Source: Mycteria americana (lineage: Eukaryota; Chordata; Aves; Ciconiiformes; Ciconiidae). From it: a DNA stretch of 64,000 nucleotides. The notes below the pieces were generated by a model. The model worked only from the letters and a program-made list of their open reading frames with translations. It made no database searches and had not been told where the DNA came from. Shown here piece after piece: positions 44,321-53,020 of the stretch. The first letter of the stretch is position 1. Every line of letters starts with the position of its first letter. The stretch lies in the NCBI RefSeq assembly GCF_035582795.1, contig NC_134368.1, positions 7,231,501 through 7,295,500 of the forward strand, read 5' to 3'. Position numbers and translations under genes: made by a program.

Positions 44321-46945
44321 CTATGGTAGGAGGCGCTTGGCCAGCCCCAGTCCTTTCACCTGGTTGTCAATGCAGAGCTTCACCTGCCTCATCCAGTAAC
44401 AAGTCACTACCATAGCAAAGCACACACAGATTTGCATTACCAGTATAACTACAATGGGGTGCAGCAGCATGTTGAAGATGCCGGTGGCCGTGGGGGACCA
44501 GCCAAAGAAAATTTCCCACCAGTGGTGTTCTCCCACCCTCTTAATTCGTTCCATTACCTGTTTTATAACATTACCATCATGATGTACAGTTATTAGGATC
44601 TTTTTAGCTTCTGCCTTGGCATTTTCTAACAGCTGCTGTAAATTTGCATGCTCTAACATTTCTTTTACAAGTGACAAATCCATACCGATGGGGGTTGGGG
44701 TTATACTACGATACAAGGTATAGTTTCTGATTAGCAACTGGCTAGTAAACACAGGCGGTTTATACACAAAATCACAGCCTCTAATAATGGCTACATTGCA
44801 AGCACACGTATTCGAGTCATTAAACACGGTCTGATTATAAATGTCATTAATTTGCACGTATTTACACATCGTTCTAAAACACACGCACCCTTTCCCTACG
44901 TACACTAACATGGTTTTGTTGCTGCTCTGGGGATTGATCTCAAAATGACACACCCCTTCTTTGGTGTCAAAGCAAACATCGCTCGCCTTAAGGGCATCAT
45001 CTTCGCATATGAATCCCAGCCCCCTTTCCAAAATGCAGGCTTCCAAATCTACAGATTGCCATTTCCCATCAGACACCCTCGCCCACATACGGTGGTCCAG
45101 GGGGTAGACCACGGACCCGTTTGTGTTAACCCCCAGGGCCACAATGGGGTAGACCTTTTCAATGCGGGCCTCCGCCACGGTCAGGACATGGGCGATGACT
45201 GCGTTGAGGACCTGGTCATGGGTGAAGTTGACGAGCCTCCACCATGCTTGGAGCTGCCGCTCCTTCTCTGTGGCTGCATCCCACACAATCTTGCGGATCT
45301 CGGTGGGGAGGACACCGTTGTCGCCGTCTCTCAGGATACCTGCAACGACACTCTGCACCCACATCTGGGCCTGGATGCAACTAAGAGCAAGGGAGATGTT
45401 ATTTTGTTCGATGCCCAGTGCTTGCAACAGCACCTGGTGGTCTTTCTCACTTATTTGTTCCCAGGTGGGCAACACCTCTGACACGAGCCATTGCCCCATC
45501 CCAAGGCTGGCCAGGGATGAATTCAGGGGGTTGAGGACGCCCTGCACTCCTGAGGTGACAGCCTCCAACTTGTTGGCCAAGACCTCCATGTTCATGCTGT
45601 TGAGGACTCCCAGCCCGGTGCCTCCTCCTCCCAGTGCCGTGGCCAGCAAGTCTCTCCTGGCCCGGGTCCCCTGGATGGAGCGGCTGTGGAGCCATGCCAG
45701 CCAGCCAGTGTTGAGGGTGGATAGGAAGGGGGTACAGTGCGGTCTGATGGATGAAATATTAACAGTGGACAGAGACAACACCACCTTCTTCAGTGACCGG
45801 ACAGGCCCAGTCAACAGCTCTTGGATGTGATTTTGCTTGACTACATAAGGGCCTATTTTGGAAACAAAGGGGCGCAAGACAGCAATGATGGTAAACTCTT
45901 TTTTAAATCCTTCGGGGCCTCCTATCCACCACTTTCCTCCAAGCTCAGGGGACATTTCTACACTCAGGTTTCCTCGACACCACACCTGGAGGTTTATGAC
46001 CAGGTGTGGGCAGCGTCCATAATCCTGATTATACCATGAAGCCTCCGTGCCTAATTCAGATCTATTAAGTGTTTTGTTCTCACGGAGGCAGTTTACTGAC
46101 ACGACCCACTTGCGGCCATTAGGGGCCGTGATAGTCACGGTGGTGCCATCGATTTGCATCGGGTCGGTTATACCTTCTTGGGAGTATTTTATTTCCAATT
46201 TTACTTGGTTGCCAACTTCAGCATATTGGGCTGCATGCCAGGCCAAAAAATGGCACTTTGAGATCTTAATGGCAGCAAAGGAGCGCGTCATGGTGGTAAT
46301 CTTGAATTTAAAGGACAGCCCCACGCTATCGTGTGCCCAGAGGCAGACCACAAAGACCGGCTGGACCAAAGTAAAATTGCACCAACAGTCCAATTTTTCC
46401 ACAGCACAGTTTTTTTTCTGATTCTTCTTAGTTTTTACTTCAGTTACGGAGATTTGAGTTACTCGCTGGTAAGTGGATCCATTAATTACCCTGCACCCTA
46501 CCTTTATTTCTTGTCCCACCTTCCCCAGCAGCTGTGGAAGTCTATTTGTGCTGTCCCAGCTCCACTCATTTTCCAAGTACACCTCCGTCCCGTGCATAAC
46601 CACCGTTGACAAATTTAAGCGTTTGTTAGAATTTAATCCCATGCTTCCTGTATATTTTATGTGAGCTTGAGACCAGGGCCAATCGGTCCCAATCTTTGTG
46701 TACCTCCTAACCCTGTGCTGGCCTGTGGCCCATGTGTCCGGGTGCCTTTCTAAGTGGGAACGACTGACTTTTTGTCTGAGATGCTGATGGGTTGGTTGGG
46801 CATGTTGGGTGCTCAGCACTATGCACATACCAGAAAGCAAAGCAAATCCTGCAACCAGAAATTTGAAAGCATTTTCCCCGCAGCACAAACAGGGCTGGTG
46901 ATGCAACGAAGTTCGCCCTTCCCGCCGGTCACAATCGCCTTCCAT
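44321..46945 (-). CDS. Retroviral env of the provirus (874 codons, open)
   Basis: Envelope glycoprotein precursor: surface and transmembrane subunits that mediate receptor binding and membrane fusion in the ancestral virus. An N-terminal leader carries a hydrophobic segment (FLVAGFALLSGMCIVL, about residues 31-46). There are many N-glycosylation motifs. A basic furin-type site TRARR (about residue 428) is followed by a glycine-rich hydrophobic stretch, ATALGGGGTGLGVL, which looks like a fusion peptide. A membrane anchor (HPIVVILVMQICVCFAMVV) lies near residues 825-850, with a short cytoplasmic tail. The CX6CC plus immunosuppressive-domain signature of gammaretroviral envelopes is not seen, so the envelope type differs from classical gamma-type. 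In retroviruses env is made from a spliced RNA. The frame is open throughout and looks whole. The start at 46945 is the first ATG of the frame. Confidence 0.9.
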   Translation of the reverse strand: MEGDCDRREGRTSLHHQPCLCCGENAFKFLVAGFALLSGMCIVLSTQHAQPTHQHLRQKVSRSHLERHPDTWATGQHRVRRYTKIGTDWPWSQAHIKYTGSMGLNSNKRLNLSTVVMHGTEVYLENEWSWDSTNRLPQLLGKVGQEIKVGCRVINGSTYQRVTQISVTEVKTKKNQKKNCAVEKLDCWCNFTLVQPVFVVCLWAHDSVGLSFKFKITTMTRSFAAIKISKCHFLAWHAAQYAEVGNQVKLEIKYSQEGITDPMQIDGTTVTITAPNGRKWVVSVNCLRENKTLNRSELGTEASWYNQDYGRCPHLVINLQVWCRGNLSVEMSPELGGKWWIGGPEGFKKEFTIIAVLRPFVSKIGPYVVKQNHIQELLTGPVRSLKKVVLSLSTVNISSIRPHCTPFLSTLNTGWLAWLHSRSIQGTRARRDLLATALGGGGTGLGVLNSMNMEVLANKLEAVTSGVQGVLNPLNSSLASLGMGQWLVSEVLPTWEQISEKDHQVLLQALGIEQNNISLALSCIQAQMWVQSVVAGILRDGDNGVLPTEIRKIVWDAATEKERQLQAWWRLVNFTHDQVLNAVIAHVLTVAEARIEKVYPIVALGVNTNGSVVYPLDHRMWARVSDGKWQSVDLEACILERGLGFICEDDALKASDVCFDTKEGVCHFEINPQSSNKTMLVYVGKGCVCFRTMCKYVQINDIYNQTVFNDSNTCACNVAIIRGCDFVYKPPVFTSQLLIRNYTLYRSITPTPIGMDLSLVKEMLEHANLQQLLENAKAEAKKILITVHHDGNVIKQVMERIKRVGEHHWWEIFFGWSPTATGIFNMLLHPIVVILVMQICVCFAMVVTCYWMRQVKLCIDNQVKGLGLAKRLLP

Positions 46946-46991
46946 TTTCCTTTATCTGCAAAACATAAGCAAGACGGGCTCTCCAGCCCCG

Positions 46992-49900
46992 TTAATTTCC
47001 CTTCCATGCTTTTAATTGTGAAGAATGGAGCCATTTTTCCTGCCTTTTCGCCCCCTTTCTGATTTCTACCTGGTACATGGAGGGGCTGGCCTTGTTCACA
47101 ACCCTAACAGGCCCCATCCATTGGGGTCCCAGCACCTGGTTCTTCTCTCTAACCCCCCGATACGTTACCAGGTCCCCCGTGTTCCACTCCATGGGGCGCA
47201 GCAGCATTCCCAGCTGCTTATCCATCTTGGGGATGTTGGTCTCCTGCACCGAGGCGAGCTGGTGGTACGTAGCCGACACGGTCCTCAGCATGTCCTGGAC
47301 CCATCTGTCTGTCAGCACACGGGGCTGCAGTTCATCCGGCGGCTCCCCTCTTTGCCACCAGTGTCCTGGCAGCTTTGGATCTCTTGCAGGAGGCAGCTTT
47401 TGGGGAGAAGGCGTGTGAGATGCCACAGCCCCTCGTAACGCCAGCAGGACCAGTGGGAGCTTCTCATCCCAGTCTTTCCTTTGCTGGTTCACAAGCTTCC
47501 TCAGCGCCGTCTTTAGCAGTTGGTTGTGTCCCTCCACCGAGCCAGGCTTCTGGAAATGCCCCATGATGTGAAGCTTTTGCTTGATTCCCAGGGCTTGGCA
47601 CACCCCTTTCGTGACTTCTCCGACAAAGCGTTGGCCGTGGTCTGAGTCGATCTCCTTTGGGACACCCCACCGTGAGAAGACGTGCTCTACCAGGATCTTT
47701 GCAGTTGCGCTAGCCGTGTTGTTTCGAGCTGGAAACGCTTCCACCCACTTGGTGAAGTTATCGCTGATCACCAAGCAATACCTGTTCCCTTGGGCTGTTT
47801 GGGGCAAAGGGCCAATAAACTCCATCTGCAACTTGCTCCACGGCCCAGAAATCCTCTGGTGGCCCAGAAGGACTTTGGCTGTTTTGGCATCGGGATTGTT
47901 GGCCGCACATGTCAGGCAGTTGCTGACGTACCTCTCCACATCCTCTCTCATTTCAGGCCACCACCCAGCGCCCTGCAGCCTCACCATGGTCCTGTCCATC
48001 CCGAAATGCCCCTGCTCATGAGCCAGGGCCACCAGCTCTGTCCGGACGAGTTCAGGCACCACCCAGACCGGGAACTCTGCCCCCTCCCTCTGCGCCAGGA
48101 CCAGCCCCGAGACATCCTTCCACACCTTGCACCCTTTATACTCCCTGCCCTGTGCTAACTCCTGGATGCTGGGGTCTTGCGCCTGCAAGCCCAGCAGGTC
48201 CACACTCTCCCAGTGTCTGCTGGGAGCTACCGACACGGGGTCATTCTCCAAGGTCTTGTTGGGCTTCCACATCAGCCCTTCCTTCGCGCCTTGCTTGGCT
48301 TTGGCATCCGCCTCCTTGTTCCACTTGGCCTCCTCCGTTCCCTTCTTGTGGGCCTTCACCTTAATGATCTGGGCCGGGCACGCCCTCTGCTCCGCCAGTC
48401 TCGCGAGGTACAGCAGCTTTTTGGCATAGGTGACGGGCTTGCCGTCAGCAGACTGCATGTCCCTCTCCCTCCAGAGTGGCAGCCATTCCAGCGCCGCCCG
48501 CACCACCCAACCCGAGTCTGAAAATATGGCCAGCAGCTGGTCTGCCGGCGTGTTTTCCAAGGCGGCCGTCACGGCCACCAGCTCGGCAGCCTGGATGGAG
48601 TGTGGCAGGCACTTCCCCTTCACTACCTCCCCGGTGCCCTGGTTGATGGCGGCGTAGCCTGTGTAGGGCACCCCTTCCTCGTAGTAGTTGGACCCGTCTA
48701 CGAACCACACGACATAGCCTCTCTCCTTGGCCTCTGCCAGGCTGAGGCTGCTCTCAAACAGGGGCGCCCGCCGCGGCTTGGCCTTGGCTGGGGGATCCCC
48801 CAGCTCCTCCCGGTCCCTCTCTCCACTGATTACCACCCCATAGGTGCCGGGCAAGGGGTCCCCAGGGACCTCCTTGTCAGTCAGCGCCAACACCCAGTTG
48901 GCCATCCTGGGGCAGCGCGGACGGCCCTCGTCCCCCTTCCCTGACACGAGATACCTCACCGGGGTACGGGAGGTCCTCAGCAGCACCGGGGCCGACCCCA
49001 CCAAGTACTCCCAGTGCTGCAGGGCCCAGGTCAAAGCTAAAACCTCCCTCTCGTAGTCGTTGAACTGTTGCTCGGCCGGTGTCAGGAGGCGCGAGGCATG
49101 GGCAATGGGGAGGAGATGGGCGCTGTGCTGCTGGCCCAGGGTGGCCTGCAGCCCCCTCCCCGTGCTGGCCAGCTGCAGGACATAGGGTCTGTCCCCCCGG
49201 GGATGCACCAGCACAGGGGCTCGCGCTACGCTCTCTTTTAAGGTCTTCACTGCCTCATCCTGCTCTGGCCCCCATTCCCAAGGGGTGTCCTTCTTCAGGA
49301 GGTGGCAGAGAGGGGCAGCTTTCTCCGCGTAGCCCTCAATGAACTCCCGGGAGAACCTCAGGAGAGCCAGGAAGGACCTCAGGGTGGTGGCATCAGCCGG
49401 CGCCGACACCTTCTGTATTAGCTCGACCCTCTGCTTCTCCAGTGAGCGCCCTTCCTCCCCCAGAGTCACCCCTAGGTAGGAGACCTCCTTCCAGCACAGC
49501 TGGGCCCTCGTGGGGCTGATCTTGAAGCCTGTCTTCTGGATGGCCGCCAGCACCTCCGCCAGGACCTCCAGGTTCTCCTCCTTTGTCTGGGTGTGGATGA
49601 GGACATCACCGACACAGGACAGCACGCTCTCCCGGTGGCCGAGCTTCTCCCACATCCTTGCCACATGTGCGTGGCAGATGGCAGGGGCGTTGTGGAAGCC
49701 CGGGGGGACTCTGGCAAAGGCAAATTGCCGTCCTCGAAGGGTGAAGGCAAACTTGTGCCAGGACTCGCGGTGTAAGGGGATGGCAAAGGACGGGCTGGTC
49801 AAGCTGAGCACCGAGAACCACTCGGATCCCCGGGAGATGGCCGCCATGACATCTGGGTACTTGGCCACCATGGAGGTCCGCAGTGGGGTGACACGGTTCA

Positions 49901-50627
49901 GGGTGCCAAAGTCGACTGTCAGCCTCCACGTTTTCCCATCGGCTTTCCGCAAGGGCCACACGGGGGCATTGCTGGTGCTCTGCTGCTCCACCAGCACCCC
50001 CTGCTCCAACAAGGTTTTGACTGTGTCCCACAAGCTGTCCTCAGCCTCAGCCGGGTACTGGGGCTGCGGCTGAGGAGGGGGATTCGGCCCTTTGACTGCC
50101 ACGACAGCGTCAATCTGCCCGCAGTCCAGCTTGCTCCTTGCCCAGACCTGGGGGAACTGCTCTGTGACCCGTTTCACTCGGGGCTCCCACTCAGGGTGGA
50201 CCAGGAGCTCGGGGGCTTTCACCGACATCACCCTGTGGCTCGCTGGGATAACAGGCACGTCACTTTGGGGACAGTGTAACAGCGCTTGGTTTGCCAGGTC
50301 CACCACCACCCCCATCTTTGTCAGTGCAGAGATGGCTAAAATTCCTGGCTTTCCCTTCATTTCCATTTTCCCAAATTTTTCAGACCCTTTGGCAGTCCCA
50401 ATTTCAAAGGGTACAGGCCCTGTGAATGGCACTGATGATTTTTGGCCATTCGGCCCTGTCAGTTCAATAATTTCAGAGGTTTGGAAGAGCCCGGCTTTGC
50501 CCGGGACCATATTCAGAATTGAATAAGAGGCACCAGTATCAATTAACATCACTTGTCCAAGCACCCCTCCTCCAATAGTTATATCAACTATCAGGCGCCC
50601 CCACGAATCGGTCTTAATCGGTGCCAC
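46992..50627 (-). CDS. Retroviral pol of the provirus: protease, RT, RNase H, integrase (1211 codons, open)
   Basis: Polyprotein with the domains in retroviral order. Aspartic protease: VMLIDTGASYSILN near residues 26-40. Reverse transcriptase: fingers/palm with VEQQSTSNAPVWPLRK and FARVPPGFHNAPAICH, about 190-450, then LLTPAEQQFNDYEREVLAL in the connection. RNase H: WFVDGSNYYEEG and AAELVAVTAAL, about 650-800. Integrase: zinc-binding HEQGH...CLTC, core GHFGMDRT to VISDNFTKWVEAFP, and a C-terminal LGPQWMGPVRV module, about 880-1205. The frame is the same as gag and continues straight after the gag stop, so the given start is only the first near-cognate codon. Native expression would be as a Gag-Pol read-through product. 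It looks essentially whole as an open frame. Whether any enzymatic activity persists cannot be judged here. Confidence 0.93.
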   Translation of the reverse strand: MAPIKTDSWGRLIVDITIGGGVLGQVMLIDTGASYSILNMVPGKAGLFQTSEIIELTGPNGQKSSVPFTGPVPFEIGTAKGSEKFGKMEMKGKPGILAISALTKMGVVVDLANQALLHCPQSDVPVIPASHRVMSVKAPELLVHPEWEPRVKRVTEQFPQVWARSKLDCGQIDAVVAVKGPNPPPQPQPQYPAEAEDSLWDTVKTLLEQGVLVEQQSTSNAPVWPLRKADGKTWRLTVDFGTLNRVTPLRTSMVAKYPDVMAAISRGSEWFSVLSLTSPSFAIPLHRESWHKFAFTLRGRQFAFARVPPGFHNAPAICHAHVARMWEKLGHRESVLSCVGDVLIHTQTKEENLEVLAEVLAAIQKTGFKISPTRAQLCWKEVSYLGVTLGEEGRSLEKQRVELIQKVSAPADATTLRSFLALLRFSREFIEGYAEKAAPLCHLLKKDTPWEWGPEQDEAVKTLKESVARAPVLVHPRGDRPYVLQLASTGRGLQATLGQQHSAHLLPIAHASRLLTPAEQQFNDYEREVLALTWALQHWEYLVGSAPVLLRTSRTPVRYLVSGKGDEGRPRCPRMANWVLALTDKEVPGDPLPGTYGVVISGERDREELGDPPAKAKPRRAPLFESSLSLAEAKERGYVVWFVDGSNYYEEGVPYTGYAAINQGTGEVVKGKCLPHSIQAAELVAVTAALENTPADQLLAIFSDSGWVVRAALEWLPLWRERDMQSADGKPVTYAKKLLYLARLAEQRACPAQIIKVKAHKKGTEEAKWNKEADAKAKQGAKEGLMWKPNKTLENDPVSVAPSRHWESVDLLGLQAQDPSIQELAQGREYKGCKVWKDVSGLVLAQREGAEFPVWVVPELVRTELVALAHEQGHFGMDRTMVRLQGAGWWPEMREDVERYVSNCLTCAANNPDAKTAKVLLGHQRISGPWSKLQMEFIGPLPQTAQGNRYCLVISDNFTKWVEAFPARNNTASATAKILVEHVFSRWGVPKEIDSDHGQRFVGEVTKGVCQALGIKQKLHIMGHFQKPGSVEGHNQLLKTALRKLVNQQRKDWDEKLPLVLLALRGAVASHTPSPQKLPPARDPKLPGHWWQRGEPPDELQPRVLTDRWVQDMLRTVSATYHQLASVQETNIPKMDKQLGMLLRPMEWNTGDLVTYRGVREKNQVLGPQWMGPVRVVNKASPSMYQVEIRKGAKRQEKWLHSSQLKAWKGN

Positions 50628-50657
50628 AAAAAGGGGCGATGCGGGTGCCTGGCAGCC

Positions 50658-52376
50658 CTATTGCTGAGCCTTAGACCCCGGGTCAATTGGGTTGGAGCTG
50701 CTGTGCTTTTTGGCCTCATGCAGGGCCAGTTTTCGGAAGAGCTCCGCGTCTGGCAAGCCGTCGATATCCTCCTGCTTCTCGTATTTTATCAAGCGCTTCC
50801 TCAGCTCGGCCCGCCAAGGGTTGGACTTCTGAAACCTCAGCCCTTGCTGGTTCTCCTTCCCCGAACTGCCCTTGCCATCGGGATCTTTTCGGTTGTCTCC
50901 TTGCATTTTTCTCATCCCCGCATTTTGGAAGGACATGGCCGAGGTTTTCCCTTTCTTCCCCCCCAGCATGTACCCAGGGAATGCCTGCTTTTGCAGCTCA
51001 AAATTCTGGGTCAGGATCTGCTCCAGCTCTGACAGCGGCTTTCTGGCCGCATCCCCACCAGCAATCACCCGCAGTGGGGGGGTCAGCCCCACCACCAGCG
51101 GCTCCTTGAATTCGGGCCTGTCAAAATCAAGGGGGGAGTCCTTTGAGCCGGGCAGCCCAGCCATCTGGTAGAGCATCTTCTTACGGTTAACATAGGCATC
51201 TGGCCGCTCCTCAGGGTTTTGCTTCTCCTGGTGGAAGAGCACTAAGGGGTTGACCTCTGGGAAGAACACCTTCAGCACAGCCAACTGGACATCCCTGATG
51301 TCCTGGACGTTGCCCATCTGCACGTCCCCCGGCAGCGCCGCGAAATCATCTGGTTTCATGCACTTTCTCACCACGTCTATCAGGTCACTCACCAAGTTGC
51401 CGCTCTGGCACCTGGGCAGCCGCTGGGCCCTGGACAGCCAGTTGACTGCCGTCTCCTTTGTCAATGGCCCCAGCATCTTCCCCACCGTTTTGAGCTGCTC
51501 AGGGGTAAACCAGAGCACAGCCCTGTTGGTGTCTATGGCCTGGAGTGGGCCGTGGCCAGCCGGCTCATCAGGGGGGGTCTTTTTAATTTTGGAAGCCTCC
51601 ACCTCCCCTCCCTGCAGTTGGCACATCTCCTCCCGCAGAGGAGCATAGGGGGATGGCCTGGTGGGGCTGTTGGCACCCCACACGTCATCCTCGTAGTCAT
51701 AGTGGGGCGGGTGTGGGTCCAGGGAGTCCTCCCCTTCACCATTCCCGAACCGGCTCCTCTTGCCTTGAATAGCAGCCACGATGCCCCTCGACACACCCAG
51801 CTCTGCCTGCAGCTCCTGGATCTTGGCGTGGCATACCTTGTGATCGGGGCCGGTGCCCCGATCGCGCTGGACGTCCTGCAGGACTGCCCGCACCGCGCTC
51901 TGGGCGTCGTGGGTCTCCCCGATCCACTTGCCGACCTCCTTCTCCAGCTCCTCCGATTTCTGCTTCTCATAGCCCAGCTTGCTCTCCAGCCGGGTGATCT
52001 CCACCGCGCTCCGCAGAGAGTCCCCGCACAACCCCTGCACCTCTGCCCGCAGGTTGTCCACCTGCATTTTGAGCTCGCTCTTGGTCTGCTCCAGTGTCTG
52101 CACGTTCTCAAGAGCCTCCTTCAGCAATTTGGACAACTCCCTGCCCACCATCAGCAAACCCTGCAAAGCTGCTCGCTTCTTGCACTTGTTTGTGGGTTTG
52201 GGCTTTTTGGTCTCCTCCGACCAGCTCTCCCACTGCTGGCACAGCTGCTGGTACGCCTCTGGGCCCTGGAAGGCCCCCGGGGACCAAACTGGGGGGAGAC
52301 ACTTCTGGAGCACAAACTGCTCCAGCTTCCAATTGCTAACAATGTCGGTCATCATAGTGAGGGGAACGAGATCCAA
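50658..52376 (-). CDS. Retroviral gag of the provirus (572 codons, open)
   Basis: Structural polyprotein of the fossil virus. The order is an N-terminal matrix-like part (MDLVPLTMMTDIVSNWKLEQ), a long charged coiled-coil (about residues 60-200), and a proline-rich spacer with PPHY, which fits the PPxY late-budding consensus. A capsid-like helical domain (about 265-450; LWFTPEQLKTVGKMLGPL, ETAVNWLSRAQ) is followed by a basic tail (GKKGKTSAMSFQ..., RKDPDGKGSSGK). No CCHC zinc knuckle is seen, so RNA binding would rest on basic residues. A long coiled coil ahead of capsid is unusual among well-known gammaretroviruses. The frame is open from the ATG at 52376 to its stop and is strongly G+C-rich. 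It is probably gag by position and domain logic. Confidence 0.87.
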   Translation of the reverse strand: MDLVPLTMMTDIVSNWKLEQFVLQKCLPPVWSPGAFQGPEAYQQLCQQWESWSEETKKPKPTNKCKKRAALQGLLMVGRELSKLLKEALENVQTLEQTKSELKMQVDNLRAEVQGLCGDSLRSAVEITRLESKLGYEKQKSEELEKEVGKWIGETHDAQSAVRAVLQDVQRDRGTGPDHKVCHAKIQELQAELGVSRGIVAAIQGKRSRFGNGEGEDSLDPHPPHYDYEDDVWGANSPTRPSPYAPLREEMCQLQGGEVEASKIKKTPPDEPAGHGPLQAIDTNRAVLWFTPEQLKTVGKMLGPLTKETAVNWLSRAQRLPRCQSGNLVSDLIDVVRKCMKPDDFAALPGDVQMGNVQDIRDVQLAVLKVFFPEVNPLVLFHQEKQNPEERPDAYVNRKKMLYQMAGLPGSKDSPLDFDRPEFKEPLVVGLTPPLRVIAGGDAARKPLSELEQILTQNFELQKQAFPGYMLGGKKGKTSAMSFQNAGMRKMQGDNRKDPDGKGSSGKENQQGLRFQKSNPWRAELRKRLIKYEKQEDIDGLPDAELFRKLALHEAKKHSSSNPIDPGSKAQQ

Positions 52377-52596
52377 GACGGCTCCGTCTCAGGGCAAAGC
52401 TACCATAACACCAGCACCACTGACCCACCCGCAGAGGAAGGCTGCGACCCTGTGACCCACCCCTCTGAAAAGCCCCCCGGGGGATGCCGAACCTGGTAGC
52501 AAGGGAAGGGGAAGGTGGGGATGGGTGGCCGCAGCCGAGCGGGCAGCTGCCGCGACCCGCCGGCTCCCGGGGAGGGGATGGGGAAGGGACGCGGGG
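52377..52596 (-). other. Provirus leader between 5' LTR and gag
   Basis: About 220 bp of very G+C-rich sequence between the LTR and the gag start. This is where a primer-binding site and packaging signal would be expected. I could not match a specific tRNA 3' end with confidence. Confidence 0.5.
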
Positions 52597-53020
52597 ACGG
52601 GCAAAGCGAAGCAGAGGTGAAGTAGGACCCTGATAATAAGATCTCACCAATCCTTGGCTGGATGTCCTGGCAGTCCCGGGACCTGGAGACAGTCACTGCA
52701 GAGCTCCGGTGGATTCAGCACCTTTAAGATCAAGGTGCTTGCGAGGTCTCACCCCGGTGGCTTTTTATAGCCATGGCAGGTCGTTGTTTGGGGCTCATAA
52801 CACCTCTGTTTATTTCCTCGGTGGCTTTTCCTCCTTCAGGTACTTCATCCCTCCCCTTGTCTTCCCAAGGACACTTTCCTTGTCTTTCCTTATCCTCTTT
52901 GGCACTGATTACGGAGGTTGAAATCACATGGGAGCAGCTGCTTTGCCCCTTATCTATTTTGCAGGGGCCCAGGATTAGTCACCGCTCGCTCATGTTAACC
53001 TCTGCTTGCACCAAGTGCCC
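52597..53020 (-). repeat. 5' LTR of the provirus
   Basis: Upstream of gag on the minus strand. It shares AAGATCTCACCAATCC, GTCCTGG.AGTC, GATTCAGCACCTTTAAG and a CTCATGTTAAC block with the 3' and solo LTRs. A TATA box (TATAAAAAG, minus strand, 52761-52769) would place the viral transcription start near 52735, directing transcription away from CD8B. The match to the 3' LTR is poor outside short blocks. The right limit is placed approximately, because the outer end no longer aligns well. Confidence 0.72.

Larger units (their letters stand above)
43499..53020 (-). mobile_element. Endogenous retrovirus, gammaretrovirus-like (class I), with open gag, pol and env
   Basis: A 9.5-kb minus-strand element with the order 5' LTR (about 52597-53020), gag, pol, env, 3' LTR (about 43499-44155). 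It looks largely whole: each of the three genes is one long open frame with few if any breaks. Gag and pol share a frame, separated by the gag stop. This is the read-through layout of gammaretrovirus-type elements. Integrase carries a C-terminal module of the class I kind (LGPQWMGPVRV). Against this wholeness, the two LTRs differ by roughly a quarter or more of positions in the part that aligns best, and a CR1 copy sits in the 3' LTR. The insertion is therefore old, probably many tens of millions of years. Preservation of the frames suggests selection. From memory it recalls Ovex1, an ancient gonad-expressed chicken provirus, but this identity is unverified. The right-hand boundary is uncertain by about 80 bp. 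Confidence 0.93.

Noticed and set aside
44945-45830. Plus-strand open frames antisense to env
   Set aside because: They are shadows of the env coding sequence without independent motifs.
51552-52499. Plus-strand frame of 315 codons over gag
   Set aside because: It is the antisense of a G+C-rich gag with a leucine-rich biased translation; no domain is recognised.
52440-52530. tRNA-like string GGTTCGGCATCC in the proviral leader
   Set aside because: It resembles a T-arm but no cloverleaf partner arms are present, and I could not turn it into a primer-binding site match.
43499-53020. A recent or currently replicating retrovirus
   Set aside because: The LTRs are far too different from each other and one carries a CR1 insertion; the element is an old fossil even though its frames are open.
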